Position numbers and translations under genes: made by a program
Assembly (NCBI RefSeq): GCF_009497895.1
Contig: NZ_CP033116.1
Location: 2,170,001 to 2,234,000, forward strand
DNA from: Halopseudomonas pelagia
GTDB taxonomy: Bacteria > Pseudomonadota > Gammaproteobacteria > Pseudomonadales > Pseudomonadaceae
DNA: 64,000 nt
Direction of reading: 5' to 3'
Shown here: piece by piece, positions 37,971 to 46,937 of the stretch
Position numbering within the stretch: position 1 is the stretch's first letter
Layout of the letters: the number at the start of each line of letters is the position of its first letter
Notes under the pieces: model-generated
The model's input: only the letters and a program-made list of their open reading frames with translations
Database searches by the model: none
What the model was told of the DNA's origin: nothing

Positions 37971-40448
37971 CTACGCAGGCGTAGTTGAGGCTTTGGGTTT
38001 CTTCGCCGGCTTGGTTGCCTTCGGCGACATCTCTTCCTTGGAGAAATCGTCTACGGCAATCACGGCGGCGCGCGCCAGTCGTGCCGAGCGAATCTGCTCG
38101 GCTTCTTCCGGGCTGATAACACCAGCTTCCGCCGCCACTTCCAGCATGTCAGCCTCGCTGTCGTGTTCCAACTCGCCGGAATGAATGGCTTTGCCCAGAC
38201 GCAGCTCCAACGGATCGGCGAGGATCACCTTCTCCAGTGTGCTGTTGAGCAGGCCGGTGACATCTTCTGGGTCGTTGCTACGGTAGCAGCCATCCAGCAG
38301 CCGATCACGCGCTGCACCGGGCGTCATCAGGCGGCGGGCGATCTCTGCACCAATCAGATCGCTGGGCGGCGACAGGTGACGGCCGAGCGGGAAGATGATC
38401 GGACGCAGCAGAATGCCCACGGCGCGGTTGGGGAAGTTCAGCAGCACTTCGTGCATGGCCTGCTCAGTCTGCGCGAGCAAGTCCTCAACGCCCCACTGAA
38501 CAAAAGGCAGGTCCTCTTCCGGGCAACCCTGGTCCTGATAGTGCTTCAGGGTGGCGCTGGCCATATACAGGTTGCTGAGTACGTCGCCCAGGCGTGCCGA
38601 GATCCGCTCGCGGCGCTTGAGTTCGCCACCGAGCATCAACATGGTGACATCGGTCAGGGTGGCGAAGGCGGCGGCCAGGCGTGACAGCTGGCCGTAATAG
38701 GCACTGGTTTCGGCGTTGCCCGGGTTCTTCACGAAGCGACCATTGGTCAGACCCAACAGCAGGCTGCCCGAGGCGTTGCCGAGCGCAAAACCAATGTGCT
38801 CGAACAACAACTGATCGAAACGCTCAAGTGCGGAGTTTTCATCCGGGTCCTGGGTGGCCTGCATTTCCTGCAATACATAAGGGTGGCAACGAATTGCGCC
38901 CTGGCCGAAGATCATCATGCTGCGGGTAAGGATGTTTGCCCCTTCCACGGTGATGGAAATCGGAATCGACTGATATCCGCGGCCGAGATAGTTCTTCGGC
39001 CCCATGCAAATACCCTTGCCGCCGTGAACATCCATTGCATCATTGATGCAGGTACGCATGCGTTCGGTCAGGTGATACTTGACCACGCCGGAGAGCACCG
39101 AGGGCTTTTCACCCAGGTCCACGGCGCCTGCAGTCATGGTGCGGGCGGCGTTCATTACATAGGTGTTGCCACCGATGCGGGCCAGGGCTTCCTGAATACC
39201 CTCAAACTCGCCAATCGGCAGATTGAACTGCTTGCGAATGCGTGCGTAGGCGCCGGTGGTCATGCTGGCCATTTTTGCCGCGCCGGTGCTGCCGGCGGGC
39301 AGGGAGATGGAGCGGCCGACCGACAGGCAGTTCATCAGCATTACCCAGCCCTGGCCGATCATGTCCTGGCCGCCGATCAGGTAGTCCATCGGAATGAACA
39401 CGTCCTTGCCGGAGTTGGGGCCGTTCATGAAGGCGGCGTTCAGCGGGAAATGTCTGCGGCCAATCTCGACCCCTTCAGTTTCGGTAGGAATCAACGCCAG
39501 GGTAATGCCGCGCTCTTCCTCGTCACCGAGCAGGTGGTCCGGATCAAATACCTTGAAGGCCAGTCCCAGGATAGTCGCGACCGGGCCCAGGGTGATGTAA
39601 CGCTTCTCCCAGGTGACCTTGAGACCAATGACTTCCTGACCCTGCCACTGGCCCTTGCAGACGATGCCCTTGTCCGGCATGGCCCCAGCGTCGGAGCCAG
39701 CTTCGGGAGACGTCAGGGCAAAACAGGGAATGTCCGTGCCGTTGGCAAGGCGGGGCAGGTAATGATTTTTCTGCTCTTCGGTACCGTAATGCATCAGCAG
39801 TTCAGCCGGCCCCAGGGAGTTGGGCACCATGACGGTCGACCCAAGGTCACCACTGCGACTGGCCAGTTTCATCGCGATTTGCGAGTGCGCATAGGCTGAA
39901 AAGCCCTTTCCGCCGTATTCCTTGGGAATGATAAGACCGAAAAAGCCGTTGCTGCGGATGTAGCTCCAGCTGTCTTCAGACAGGTCCTGCAGCTCAGTGG
40001 TAAGCTCCCATTCGTCGGTCATGCGGCAGAGTTCTTCCACCGGCCCATCCATAAAGGCACGCTCTTCCTCAGTTAGCGTCGGCTTGGGAAAGCTGTGCAA
40101 CCGATTCCAGTCGGGACGGCCACTGAACAGCTCGCCATCCCACCAGACAGTGCCGGCGTCCAGCGCTTCCTGTTCGGTATCGGAAATGGGCGGGAGGACT
40201 TTCTTGAACCAGGAGAACATTGGTTTACTGATGCTGTTCCGGCGTACATCAGGCAGATTCAGGGGGATGGCAACGCAGAGGAAGACTGCCCAGAGCAGCA
40301 GGTCGATAAACCAATGCACTGGCGCCAGCAGGGTCATTGCCAGCAGATAAGCGCCTATAGCGAGGCAGGCATTGAGTAGCCCCACGCGCAGATAAGCCAA
40401 TAATGCGATGCCTAGCACCAGGCCGATAAGCCAGAGTAGGGTGATCAT
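37971..40448 (-). CDS. fadE: Acyl-CoA dehydrogenase FadE (long form)
   Basis: An 825-residue acyl-CoA dehydrogenase catalysing the first step of fatty acid beta-oxidation, with the long FadE architecture. It has N-terminal hydrophobic helices (about residues 3-65, membrane-associated), the FAD-dependent core (IPKEYGGKGFSAYAHSQ, CFALTSPEAGSDAGAMPD) and DVHGGKGICMGPKNYLGRGYQ near the active-site base. A C-terminal DUF1974-type extension is also present. The tail ends in a Lys/Pro-rich stretch. It corresponds to PA2815. It is monocistronic, with its own terminator. Confidence 0.95.
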   Translation of the reverse strand: MITLLWLIGLVLGIALLAYLRVGLLNACLAIGAYLLAMTLLAPVHWFIDLLLWAVFLCVAIPLNLPDVRRNSISKPMFSWFKKVLPPISDTEQEALDAGTVWWDGELFSGRPDWNRLHSFPKPTLTEEERAFMDGPVEELCRMTDEWELTTELQDLSEDSWSYIRSNGFFGLIIPKEYGGKGFSAYAHSQIAMKLASRSGDLGSTVMVPNSLGPAELLMHYGTEEQKNHYLPRLANGTDIPCFALTSPEAGSDAGAMPDKGIVCKGQWQGQEVIGLKVTWEKRYITLGPVATILGLAFKVFDPDHLLGDEEERGITLALIPTETEGVEIGRRHFPLNAAFMNGPNSGKDVFIPMDYLIGGQDMIGQGWVMLMNCLSVGRSISLPAGSTGAAKMASMTTGAYARIRKQFNLPIGEFEGIQEALARIGGNTYVMNAARTMTAGAVDLGEKPSVLSGVVKYHLTERMRTCINDAMDVHGGKGICMGPKNYLGRGYQSIPISITVEGANILTRSMMIFGQGAIRCHPYVLQEMQATQDPDENSALERFDQLLFEHIGFALGNASGSLLLGLTNGRFVKNPGNAETSAYYGQLSRLAAAFATLTDVTMLMLGGELKRRERISARLGDVLSNLYMASATLKHYQDQGCPEEDLPFVQWGVEDLLAQTEQAMHEVLLNFPNRAVGILLRPIIFPLGRHLSPPSDLIGAEIARRLMTPGAARDRLLDGCYRSNDPEDVTGLLNSTLEKVILADPLELRLGKAIHSGELEHDSEADMLEVAAEAGVISPEEAEQIRSARLARAAVIAVDDFSKEEMSPKATKPAKKPKASTTPA

Positions 40449-40579
40449 TCAGCACTCCTTTTTCCATTGATCCAATTCACAGCACAGTTCCTAGCATAGA
40501 CCCTTGAGCACTCGAGGGTAACCGCAGGATGTAACAGAATGGACAATCAGGAGGTGAAATTAGTGCCCGGCGAGGCGGT

Positions 40580-40610
40580 AAAAACGGCGGCTCCGGGAGG
40601 CGCCGCCGGG
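40580..40610 (-). terminator. Terminator of the MFS transporter gene
   Basis: On the minus strand, GGCGGC-N10-GCCGCC followed by GTTTTT, immediately after the stop codon at 40619. Confidence 0.75.
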
Positions 40611-40618
40611 AGGATTGA

Positions 40619-41938
40619 CTAGCCCGGATCCACTAGATTGCCGGTGTCAGAGGAGATCGTTTTGCCTGCAAGGTAATAGTGATAGGCCGCCCACAGATTG
40701 ACGAACGCAGCGCCAAGCAGCGCGTAGCGCAGGCTGTCGTTATCAAACCACTGGCGCATCACGTCGCTGGCGATACCGATCAGTTGCGGTCCAAAACCCA
40801 GGCCAACCAGATTGAGCACGAAGAGCATGATGGCCGAGGCCAATGCGCGACTGCGCAGCGGCGTAAGGCTCTGGATCATGGCGAAACTGGGCCCAAGATA
40901 GAACGCGCCCAGGAAGGCCGCCGGCATATACACCACCAGTGCCCAGAAGGTGCTGTCGATCATGTAGAAAGACACGATGAAGGGGATGGCCAGTACCTTG
41001 GCCAGGCCGACGATCCAGGCGTTCCAGGCCTGGTCCTTGGCAGCAAGGCGGTCGGCGAGTATGCCGCCGATGTACGCACCCAGACCGCCGACAATACCCA
41101 TGACCGGGCCCAGGAACAGACCCACCTGGCCGGGCGTCAGCCCATGGCTGCGAATCAGGAATGCAGGACCCCAGACGATGCTGCCGTAGCCCACCAGCGC
41201 CGTCAGTGTCACGCCAATAACCACGTGCCGTGTGGTGCGTACACGCCAGAGCACGGCGAAGCCGGCTTTAACGTTGACCTTTTGCAATGCAGATGGCTTG
41301 GCGCCGCCGTCGGCAAAGCCACGGGGTGGCTCGATCATGGTGAAACGCACCAGCAAGGCGATGGCCAGACCAGGCAAGCCCACTACGAAGAAGGCTGCGC
41401 GCCAGCCCCACCACTCAGCGACGAAGCCGCCAATCATAAAGCCCAGCATGATGCCGAAATAGACGCCGAGAGCGTAGATGGACATGGCACTGGAACGCTG
41501 TTCCTTCGGATACAGGTCAGACAACATGGAGTGCGAAGGCGGACTTGAACCGGCCTCACCAATACCCACACCGACCCGGGCTGCCGCCAACTGCCAGAAG
41601 TTCTGCGCCAGACCGCAGACCGCCGTCATAAGGCTCCAGATACCGATGGACCAGGCAATGATGTTACGGCGGTTGGAGCGGTCAGCCCACACTGCGATAG
41701 GGATGCCCAAGGTGGCATAGAACAGCGCAAAGGCGATGCCGGATAGAAAGCCTAACTGAGTATCCGAGAGCAGCAGGTCGGCCTTCAGTGGTTCGATCAG
41801 AATGCCAACGATATTGCGGTCGACATGGCTTGAGGTATAGGCGAGTACCAACAGAAATAACGCATAGCGGCGATAACGGGGAGTGATACGGGCGGCGTAG
41901 TCTTCCATATCGACGGGTGAGTCTGGCTTCAAGGCCAT
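40619..41938 (-). CDS. MFS transporter (spinster-like)
   Basis: A 439-residue major facilitator with about 12 helices. I placed the start at ATG 41938 because GGAG lies six bases before it; an in-frame ATG at 41959 is possible. DRNIVGILIEPLKADL (the D-R-x-x-x-x in helix 1-2) and WADRSNRRNIIAWSIGIWS (loop 2-3 signature) match the Spns-like group, which includes transporters of lipids and organic anions. The substrate is unknown. It is followed by its own terminator and lies downstream, on the opposite strand, of the ABC pair. Confidence 0.88.
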   Translation of the reverse strand: MALKPDSPVDMEDYAARITPRYRRYALFLLVLAYTSSHVDRNIVGILIEPLKADLLLSDTQLGFLSGIAFALFYATLGIPIAVWADRSNRRNIIAWSIGIWSLMTAVCGLAQNFWQLAAARVGVGIGEAGSSPPSHSMLSDLYPKEQRSSAMSIYALGVYFGIMLGFMIGGFVAEWWGWRAAFFVVGLPGLAIALLVRFTMIEPPRGFADGGAKPSALQKVNVKAGFAVLWRVRTTRHVVIGVTLTALVGYGSIVWGPAFLIRSHGLTPGQVGLFLGPVMGIVGGLGAYIGGILADRLAAKDQAWNAWIVGLAKVLAIPFIVSFYMIDSTFWALVVYMPAAFLGAFYLGPSFAMIQSLTPLRSRALASAIMLFVLNLVGLGFGPQLIGIASDVMRQWFDNDSLRYALLGAAFVNLWAAYHYYLAGKTISSDTGNLVDPG

Positions 41939-42140
41939 TGGCGTCTCCGAAAAGGTCATGCTGAGTTGTTTTTGTGTGCCGGAAGCATAGGGCTGCAGGC
42001 GGCTGGCGCACAACTGACCAGAGGGTCACATTTGTAGCAGATTTGTAGCTGGGCGCAGCGCCGGTGCCTTTGACGGGGGTTGATATTGTTCGCAAAGGCC
42101 CCATATAAGTGAGCTCATTTCTATTCGCTGGAAGGCATGC

Positions 42141-43073
42141 ATGACAGCAGCTATCAGTATTCGCGACCTCGAGAAGACCTATGCCAACGGTTTTCAGGCG
42201 CTCAAGGGCATCAATCTCGAGGTGCAGCAGGGCGACTTCTTTGCGCTGCTGGGCCCCAATGGCGCCGGTAAGTCCACCACCATCGGCATTCTCTCATCAC
42301 TGGTGAACAAATCCACCGGGAAGGTCAGTGTGTTCGGGCATGACCTGGATACCGATCTGCTGGCCGCCAAGCGCTGTATCGGCGTGGTGCCGCAGGAGTT
42401 CAATTTTAGCCAGTTCGAAAAGACCATGGATATTCTGGTCAACCAGGCTGGCTATTACGGTATCGCATTGGCCGATGCCAAGGTGCGGGCTGAGCGGTAT
42501 CTGAAGCGGCTGGGCTTGTGGGACAAACGCAACGAACCATCGCGCATGCTTTCCGGCGGGATGAAACGCCGCTTGATGATCGCCCGCGCGCTGATTCATG
42601 AGCCCAAGCTGCTGATTCTCGATGAGCCTACCGCCGGCGTTGATATCGAGATTCGCCGGTCAATGTGGCAGTTCCTGCAGGAAATCAACGCGCAGGGCAT
42701 CACCATCGTGCTGACCACGCATTATCTGGAAGAAGCCGAGCAACTGTGCAAGAACATCGCGATCATTGATCAGGGCCAGATCATCCATAACACCAGCATG
42801 CGCAAATTGCTCATGGAGCTGCACACTGAAACCTTCCTGCTCGATTGTGCAGCAAGTTTTGATCAGGCGCCGAGCTTGCCTGGCTACGCCTGCAATCTGG
42901 TGGACCCGCATACGCTGGCGGTGCAGGTGGACAAGCACCAGGGACTCAACGCCTTGTTCGCCGTGCTCAGCGAGCAAGGTGTACAGGTACAGAGTATGCG
43001 CAACCGCAGTAACCGGCTGGAAGAGCTGTTTCTGATGTTGGTCGATGAAAACGCTGAAAAAGGGGCTGCCTGA
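42141..43073 (+). CDS. ABC-2 type transporter, ATP-binding subunit
   Basis: A 310-residue ATPase with Walker A GPNGAGKST, Q-loop VVPQEFNF, signature LSGGMKRRL, Walker B LLILDEPTAGVD and the H-switch TTHYLEEAE. It is the YadG/PA2812 type of exporter ATPase; the DrrA-like C-terminal domain (residues 220-310) is shared with drug and polysaccharide exporters. The start ATG follows GGAAGG. The permease gene begins two bases after the stop codon, so the two subunits are one operon. The substrate is not predictable. Confidence 0.94.
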   Translation: MTAAISIRDLEKTYANGFQALKGINLEVQQGDFFALLGPNGAGKSTTIGILSSLVNKSTGKVSVFGHDLDTDLLAAKRCIGVVPQEFNFSQFEKTMDILVNQAGYYGIALADAKVRAERYLKRLGLWDKRNEPSRMLSGGMKRRLMIARALIHEPKLLILDEPTAGVDIEIRRSMWQFLQEINAQGITIVLTTHYLEEAEQLCKNIAIIDQGQIIHNTSMRKLLMELHTETFLLDCAASFDQAPSLPGYACNLVDPHTLAVQVDKHQGLNALFAVLSEQGVQVQSMRNRSNRLEELFLMLVDENAEKGAA

Positions 43074-43075
43074 TC

Positions 43076-43852
43076 ATGACTTACTGGCGTAGTAGCTGGA
43101 TTGCATTCACGACCATCGTTCTCAAGGAGATACGCCGTTTCACTCGTATCTGGCCTCAGACCTTGTTGCCACCAGGCATCACCATGGCCTTGTATTTCGT
43201 CATCTTCGGGAACCTGATTGGCAGCCGGATCGGCGAGATGGACGGGTATGCCTATATCGACTACATCGTGCCTGGTCTGATCATGATGTCGGTCATTACC
43301 AACAGCTATTCCAATGTGGTGTCGAGCTTCTTCAGCACCAAGTTCCAGCGCTCTATCGAGGAGCTGATGGTCGCGCCGGTGTCGCCGCATGTGATCCTGC
43401 TCGGCTATACCTTTGGCGGTGTGGCGCGCGGTTTGGCGGTGGGGCTGATCGTCACGCTGATGTCGTTGTTCTTTACCCGGCTGCAAGTGCAGCATCTGGG
43501 GTTGACGATAGTGGTGGTATTTCTCACCTCGCTGGTCTTTGCGCTGGGCGGTTTTATCAACGCGGTGTTTGCCAAGACCTTTGACGATATTTCGATTATC
43601 CCGACCTTTGTGCTGACGCCACTGACCTACCTGGGCGGGGTGTTCTATTCGATCAGCATGCTGCCGGAGTTCTGGCAAAAGGTGTCGCTGATCAATCCGA
43701 TCCTGCACATGGTCAACGCCTTCCGCTATGGCATTCTCGGCGTCTCGGACATTCCGATCGGTGTCGCGTTGGTCTTGATGGTGGTGTTTGTCGGGCTTCT
43801 TTATAGCGTCAGCTATTGGCTGCTACTGCGCGGCATTGGCATGCGCCAGTAG
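43076..43852 (+). CDS. ABC-2 type transporter, permease subunit
   Basis: A 258-residue inner-membrane protein with six predicted helices and the ABC-2 permease signature around LTPLTYLGGVFYSISMLPEFWQ (about residues 180-200). It pairs with the ATPase encoded immediately upstream; together they resemble YadGH/PA2812-PA2811. A 21-bp perfect palindrome spans its stop codon. Confidence 0.93.
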   Translation: MTYWRSSWIAFTTIVLKEIRRFTRIWPQTLLPPGITMALYFVIFGNLIGSRIGEMDGYAYIDYIVPGLIMMSVITNSYSNVVSSFFSTKFQRSIEELMVAPVSPHVILLGYTFGGVARGLAVGLIVTLMSLFFTRLQVQHLGLTIVVVFLTSLVFALGGFINAVFAKTFDDISIIPTFVLTPLTYLGGVFYSISMLPEFWQKVSLINPILHMVNAFRYGILGVSDIPIGVALVLMVVFVGLLYSVSYWLLLRGIGMRQ

Positions 43853-43866
43853 CTAATAGCTACTGG
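43846..43866. repeat. Perfect 21-bp palindrome over a stop codon
   Basis: CCAGTAGCTA-A-TAGCTACTGG: two exact 10-bp arms around one A. It includes the TAG of the ABC permease gene. There is no T run, so it is not a standard terminator. Confidence 0.8.
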
Positions 43867-43921
43867 TCGGCACGGGTGCTGCGGAGTATGCTTGATTGCT
43901 TGCTTGCATGGAGATCAATCA

Positions 43922-44758
43922 ATGGACCAGCACCCTGCTGAACAGTCGCCGCTGGGCAAGAGCAGTGTCTATGTCAGCGTCTATACCCCATCACTGCTTT
44001 TCCCCATAGCTCGCGAGCCGAAATGGCTGCAGCTGGAGCTGGATCCCGAGCATTTGCCGTTTCACGGTGCGGATATCTGGAACTGTTACGAGCTGTCCTG
44101 GCTGAGCCCGTCGGGCAAGCCGGAAGTGGCGGCTGCGGAGTTCATATTCCCGATCAAGGCCAAGCGCATCGTCGAGTCGAAATCCTTCAAGTTGTACCTG
44201 AACTCGTTCAACCAGACCGTGTTCCGCGACCGCGCAGAAGTCTTGCATACGCTGGAGTCGGATCTCAGTGTGGCGGCGCAAGGTCCGGTCATGGTGCGGC
44301 TGTTCGGTATGAATCAGCTCTACCATGTGGGCATGAGTCAGCTGCCGGGTGAGTGCATTGACGACCTGCCAGTTGCTGTCAGCCAGTACACATACGATCC
44401 AACGCTGCTGGAGCTTGCCGAGGCGGGTGGACTGGCCCGTGAGTCACTGCACAGTCATCTGCTCAAGTCCAACTGCCCGGTCACCGGCCAGCCGGACTGG
44501 GGCAGCATCATGCTCAGCTATTCCGGCAAGCGCCTGGACCATGCTTCGGTATTGAGGTATCTGGTGTCGTTCCGGCAGCATTCGGACTTTCATGAGCAGT
44601 GCGTGGAGCGGATTTTCTGTGACGTATTGGCGTTGCTGGGAAGGGGGGCGGAGCTGACGGTGTATGCCCGCTACGTGCGTCGCGGCGGGCTGGATATTAA
44701 TCCATATCGATCTACCAGCGCCAGCTTCCCGGACAATCTACGCCTGGCCAGGCAGTAA
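43922..44758 (+). CDS. queF: NADPH-dependent 7-cyano-7-deazaguanine reductase QueF
   Basis: QueF reduces preQ0 to preQ1 in queuosine biosynthesis. The 278-residue long (two-domain) form starts at ATG 43922, with GGAG eight bases upstream. Catalytic Cys is in LKSNCPVTGQPDWGS, the conserved ESKSFKLYLNSFNQT segment binds NADPH, and FHEQCVERIFCDV carries the substrate-binding Glu. PA2806 is the likely counterpart. It is transcribed alone, about 70 bp after the ABC permease gene. Confidence 0.96.
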   Translation: MDQHPAEQSPLGKSSVYVSVYTPSLLFPIAREPKWLQLELDPEHLPFHGADIWNCYELSWLSPSGKPEVAAAEFIFPIKAKRIVESKSFKLYLNSFNQTVFRDRAEVLHTLESDLSVAAQGPVMVRLFGMNQLYHVGMSQLPGECIDDLPVAVSQYTYDPTLLELAEAGGLARESLHSHLLKSNCPVTGQPDWGSIMLSYSGKRLDHASVLRYLVSFRQHSDFHEQCVERIFCDVLALLGRGAELTVYARYVRRGGLDINPYRSTSASFPDNLRLARQ

Positions 44759-44788
44759 AGCGCCGCGCCCGGGTAGCGCTGGACGATG

Positions 44789-45067
44789 TCAGATACCCAT
44801 ATCCGACAGCGCCTTGCCGACACTCTGCAGCGTCGCTGCAACGGTCGGATGCCGGGCGGAGAATTGCTCAATCATCAGGTTTACGCCATCTACCAGCGTC
44901 GGATCCTCTTCGGGCGCCTCATTGGCTTCAACCGCGCGCAAGCGCGCTTCGATATTGTCGGCCAGCGCTTGCAGTGACGCGCGCTCTTCTTCCGACATCG
45001 GGCCATCGGTCTCGTTGAGCGTGCGTTGCAAGCTCTCCAGCTGGATCTGCAATTGACGTGCGGGCAT
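44789..45067 (-). CDS. DUF4404 family protein
   Basis: A 92-residue helical protein starting at ATG 45067 with GAGGAA nine bases upstream (MPARQLQIQLESLQRTL). The heptad-like Leu spacing at the N-terminus, followed by LVDGVNLMIEQFSARHPTVA, is the DUF4404 pattern. The function is unknown. It lies 32 bp downstream of a thioesterase gene on the same strand and is probably co-transcribed with it. Confidence 0.8.
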   Translation of the reverse strand: MPARQLQIQLESLQRTLNETDGPMSEEERASLQALADNIEARLRAVEANEAPEEDPTLVDGVNLMIEQFSARHPTVAATLQSVGKALSDMGI

Positions 45068-45099
45068 GGGCACTTCCTCTTTTGAATTATCTGTTTTCA

Positions 45100-45525
45100 C
45101 TATACCACCAAGGGGGCGAAACCCATGGTTACTCTGACTTTATCAGGCACGGGAATGGGTCGCTGACTGGCAACATCGATCCACACCATTTTGACCTCAC
45201 CGTGGCCAACCAGTGCCGTGTCGCCCTGGACATACATCTTGTGTTTGAGCGTCAAGCTGGTGCGGCCGACCTCGCCAGCGTGGAGTTCGACCACCACGGT
45301 GGATGGATGATCCACCGGTTTGAGAAAATGGTGCGTGCACGATAGCAACACCAGTCCCTGGCCCACCTGACGACGTTGCGCGCCGATGCCGTCAAGCCAT
45401 TCGATACGCGCTTCCTCCAGATATTGATAATAACGAATGTTATTGACGTGCTGGTTGGTGTCCATGTCGCCCCAGCGAACAGGGATGTTTGAAACATAAA
45501 GTGGTGGTTTGACTGCTGCGCTCAT
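45100..45525 (-). CDS. Acyl-CoA thioesterase, hotdog fold (4HBT)
   Basis: A 141-residue hotdog thioesterase. RWGDMDTNQHVNNIRYYQYLEEAR is split here as RWGDMDTNQHVNN (catalytic Asp and the helix start) and RYYQYLEEAR, the classical 4HBT signature near residues 17-42. Such enzymes hydrolyse short to medium acyl-CoAs. It is divergent from mlaA (106 bp between starts) and followed by the DUF4404 gene. Confidence 0.9.
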   Translation of the reverse strand: MSAAVKPPLYVSNIPVRWGDMDTNQHVNNIRYYQYLEEARIEWLDGIGAQRRQVGQGLVLLSCTHHFLKPVDHPSTVVVELHAGEVGRTSLTLKHKMYVQGDTALVGHGEVKMVWIDVASQRPIPVPDKVRVTMGFAPLVV

Positions 45526-45631
45526 ATTTGAAAATCACTGATCAATGGTGGTTTATGCATTACACTTGCCGGTCTAATGGGAATGGTTATGCTTCCCGAC
45601 GCCTATAGATAGTTGTTTATGGAGAATACAG

Positions 45632-46357
45632 ATGTCGCGGATACCCGTTAGAAAGCAGGCTTTTTTGGTGGCGGTATTGTCCGGTTTGTTGCTGACGCCA
45701 GCAATGGTTAATGCTCAGGATACCTATGCGGATGAAAGCGCCAATGCCGACCCGTGGGAGCCGGTCAATCGCGTGATCTTTCGCTTTAATGACACGCTGG
45801 ATACCTACACGCTAAAGCCGATTGCCAAAACCTACGACCGTTTTATGCCGCAGCAGCTCGACGACGGTATCAGCAACGTATTTGGTAATCTGGGCGAGCC
45901 GAGAAACCTGGTCAACAACACCCTGCAGGGCAAGTTTCGCGACGCTGGCGTGGATATGGCGCGCTTCCTGCTGAATACCACAGTGGGCGTGGTAGGCGTG
46001 TTTGATGTGGCCACACGCATGGGCTTGCAGCGTAATGATGAAGACTTCGGCCAGACACTGGGTGCCTGGGGCGTCTCAAGCGGACCTTACGTGGTACTGC
46101 CCCTGCTGGGGCCGAGTACTGTACGTGACGGCGGAGCACGTGTGCCGGAAGCGTTGGCGAATTACAGCTATACCGGTCAGATCGATCACGTGCCTACCCG
46201 TAATACCGCACTGGGCACTGATCTGATCGACACGCGTGCATCACTTCTGGCTCAGGAAAAGATGATCAGAGGCGATCGTTACAACTTTATCCGCAACGCT
46301 TTCCTGCAAAACCGCGAGTTCAAGGTTAAGGATGGCGATGTAGAAGATCCCTTTTAA
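45632..46357 (+). CDS. mlaA: MlaA/VacJ-type phospholipid-transport protein
   Basis: MlaA sits in the outer membrane and extracts misplaced phospholipids from the outer leaflet for the Mla pathway. The 241-residue protein contains DPWEPVNRVIFRFND, LGEPRNLVNN and DFGQTLGAWGVSSGPYVVLPLLGPST, all diagnostic. Unlike E. coli MlaA, the N-terminal signal (about residues 1-29, LLTPAMVNA-QD) has no lipobox Cys, so it is predicted to be cut by signal peptidase I rather than lipidated. A strong hairpin follows the gene. It corresponds to PA2800. Confidence 0.93.
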   Translation: MSRIPVRKQAFLVAVLSGLLLTPAMVNAQDTYADESANADPWEPVNRVIFRFNDTLDTYTLKPIAKTYDRFMPQQLDDGISNVFGNLGEPRNLVNNTLQGKFRDAGVDMARFLLNTTVGVVGVFDVATRMGLQRNDEDFGQTLGAWGVSSGPYVVLPLLGPSTVRDGGARVPEALANYSYTGQIDHVPTRNTALGTDLIDTRASLLAQEKMIRGDRYNFIRNAFLQNREFKVKDGDVEDPF

Positions 46358-46364
46358 GTTGGAA

Positions 46365-46397
46365 GTGCATGGCGCTGGTGCTGCCAGCGTTATGCAC
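46365..46397 (+). terminator. Strong stem-loop after mlaA
   Basis: GTGCAT-GG-CGCTGG / CCAGCG-TT-ATGCAC with a TGCTG loop (12 paired bases and a 2x2 internal bulge). There is no T run, so it could be a 3'-protecting or Rho-type end; it sits between convergent genes. Confidence 0.6.
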
Positions 46398-46411
46398 CTG
46401 CAGTCTCGGGC

Positions 46412-46711
46412 TTAATCGAGGCTGTCGAATTGAATACCCACGGCATAGCGTCCCTGTGCGTCAGTGACGCAACGGGTGACCTGGCCGCTGGCTTGCAACC
46501 CTTTGAGGTGCTCGGTGGGAGAGGGGATGCTCAGCTGAACCTGCGTGCCCTCGGGCAGCGCCTTGTCCAGCACCACTTGCACGCCCTGGCTGGACAGATC
46601 CTGACATTCGACAGATAGCTGTTCGCCGTTGGCGGTCAGCGTTGCCGCAGTCTGTACCTTCATACGGATGAAATCGCGCTTTTCGTTATATTGCTGATCA
46701 TGAAATGACAT
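46412..46711 (-). CDS. PilZ-domain protein (c-di-GMP binding)
   Basis: A 99-residue stand-alone PilZ domain. The c-di-GMP motifs RxxxR (KRDFIRMKV, about residues 11-19) and D/NxSxxG (DLSSQGVQV, about 38-46) are both intact, so nucleotide binding is expected. The C-terminal GRYAVGIQFDSL is typical. It likely acts as a small receptor for an unknown partner. It is transcribed away from the rssB-like gene across a 226-bp region. Confidence 0.9.
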   Translation of the reverse strand: MSFHDQQYNEKRDFIRMKVQTAATLTANGEQLSVECQDLSSQGVQVVLDKALPEGTQVQLSIPSPTEHLKGLQASGQVTRCVTDAQGRYAVGIQFDSLD

Positions 46712-46859
46712 GCTCGAATCTCCGTTAGGCCTGCGTCATAGCAGGTTTATGCTACCTGCTCATCCTAATTCCCCGCGCTGGCGCGCACAAGCTTTCCGCC
46801 TGGCTTCGCAGGTGGTTGCCTGAACCTGCGGATGGGAGTAGTGTTTGCCCCTTGAAAAC

Positions 46860-46874
46860 GTCAGGTTACCTGAC
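46860..46874. promoter_or_regulatory. 15-bp palindrome upstream of the rssB-like gene
   Basis: GTCAGGT-T-ACCTGAC, a perfect 7-bp inverted repeat 63 bp before the start codon at 46938. A CAGGT-N10-ACCTG pair (46810-46829) lies just upstream. It may be an operator; the protein is unknown. Confidence 0.45.
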
Positions 46875-46937
46875 ATCGGCTCACACACCCTGTGGCCTGC
46901 AGCCTGCTCAGCTGCCGGGCAATGACGTAGGGACTCT

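Noticed and set aside
38796..39899. 367-codon open frame opposite fadE
   Set aside because: Shadow frame with no domain; fadE itself is unmistakable on the other strand.
42884..43708. 274-codon open frame opposite the ABC transporter genes
   Set aside because: His/Gln/Arg-rich antisense product spanning two real genes; not credible.
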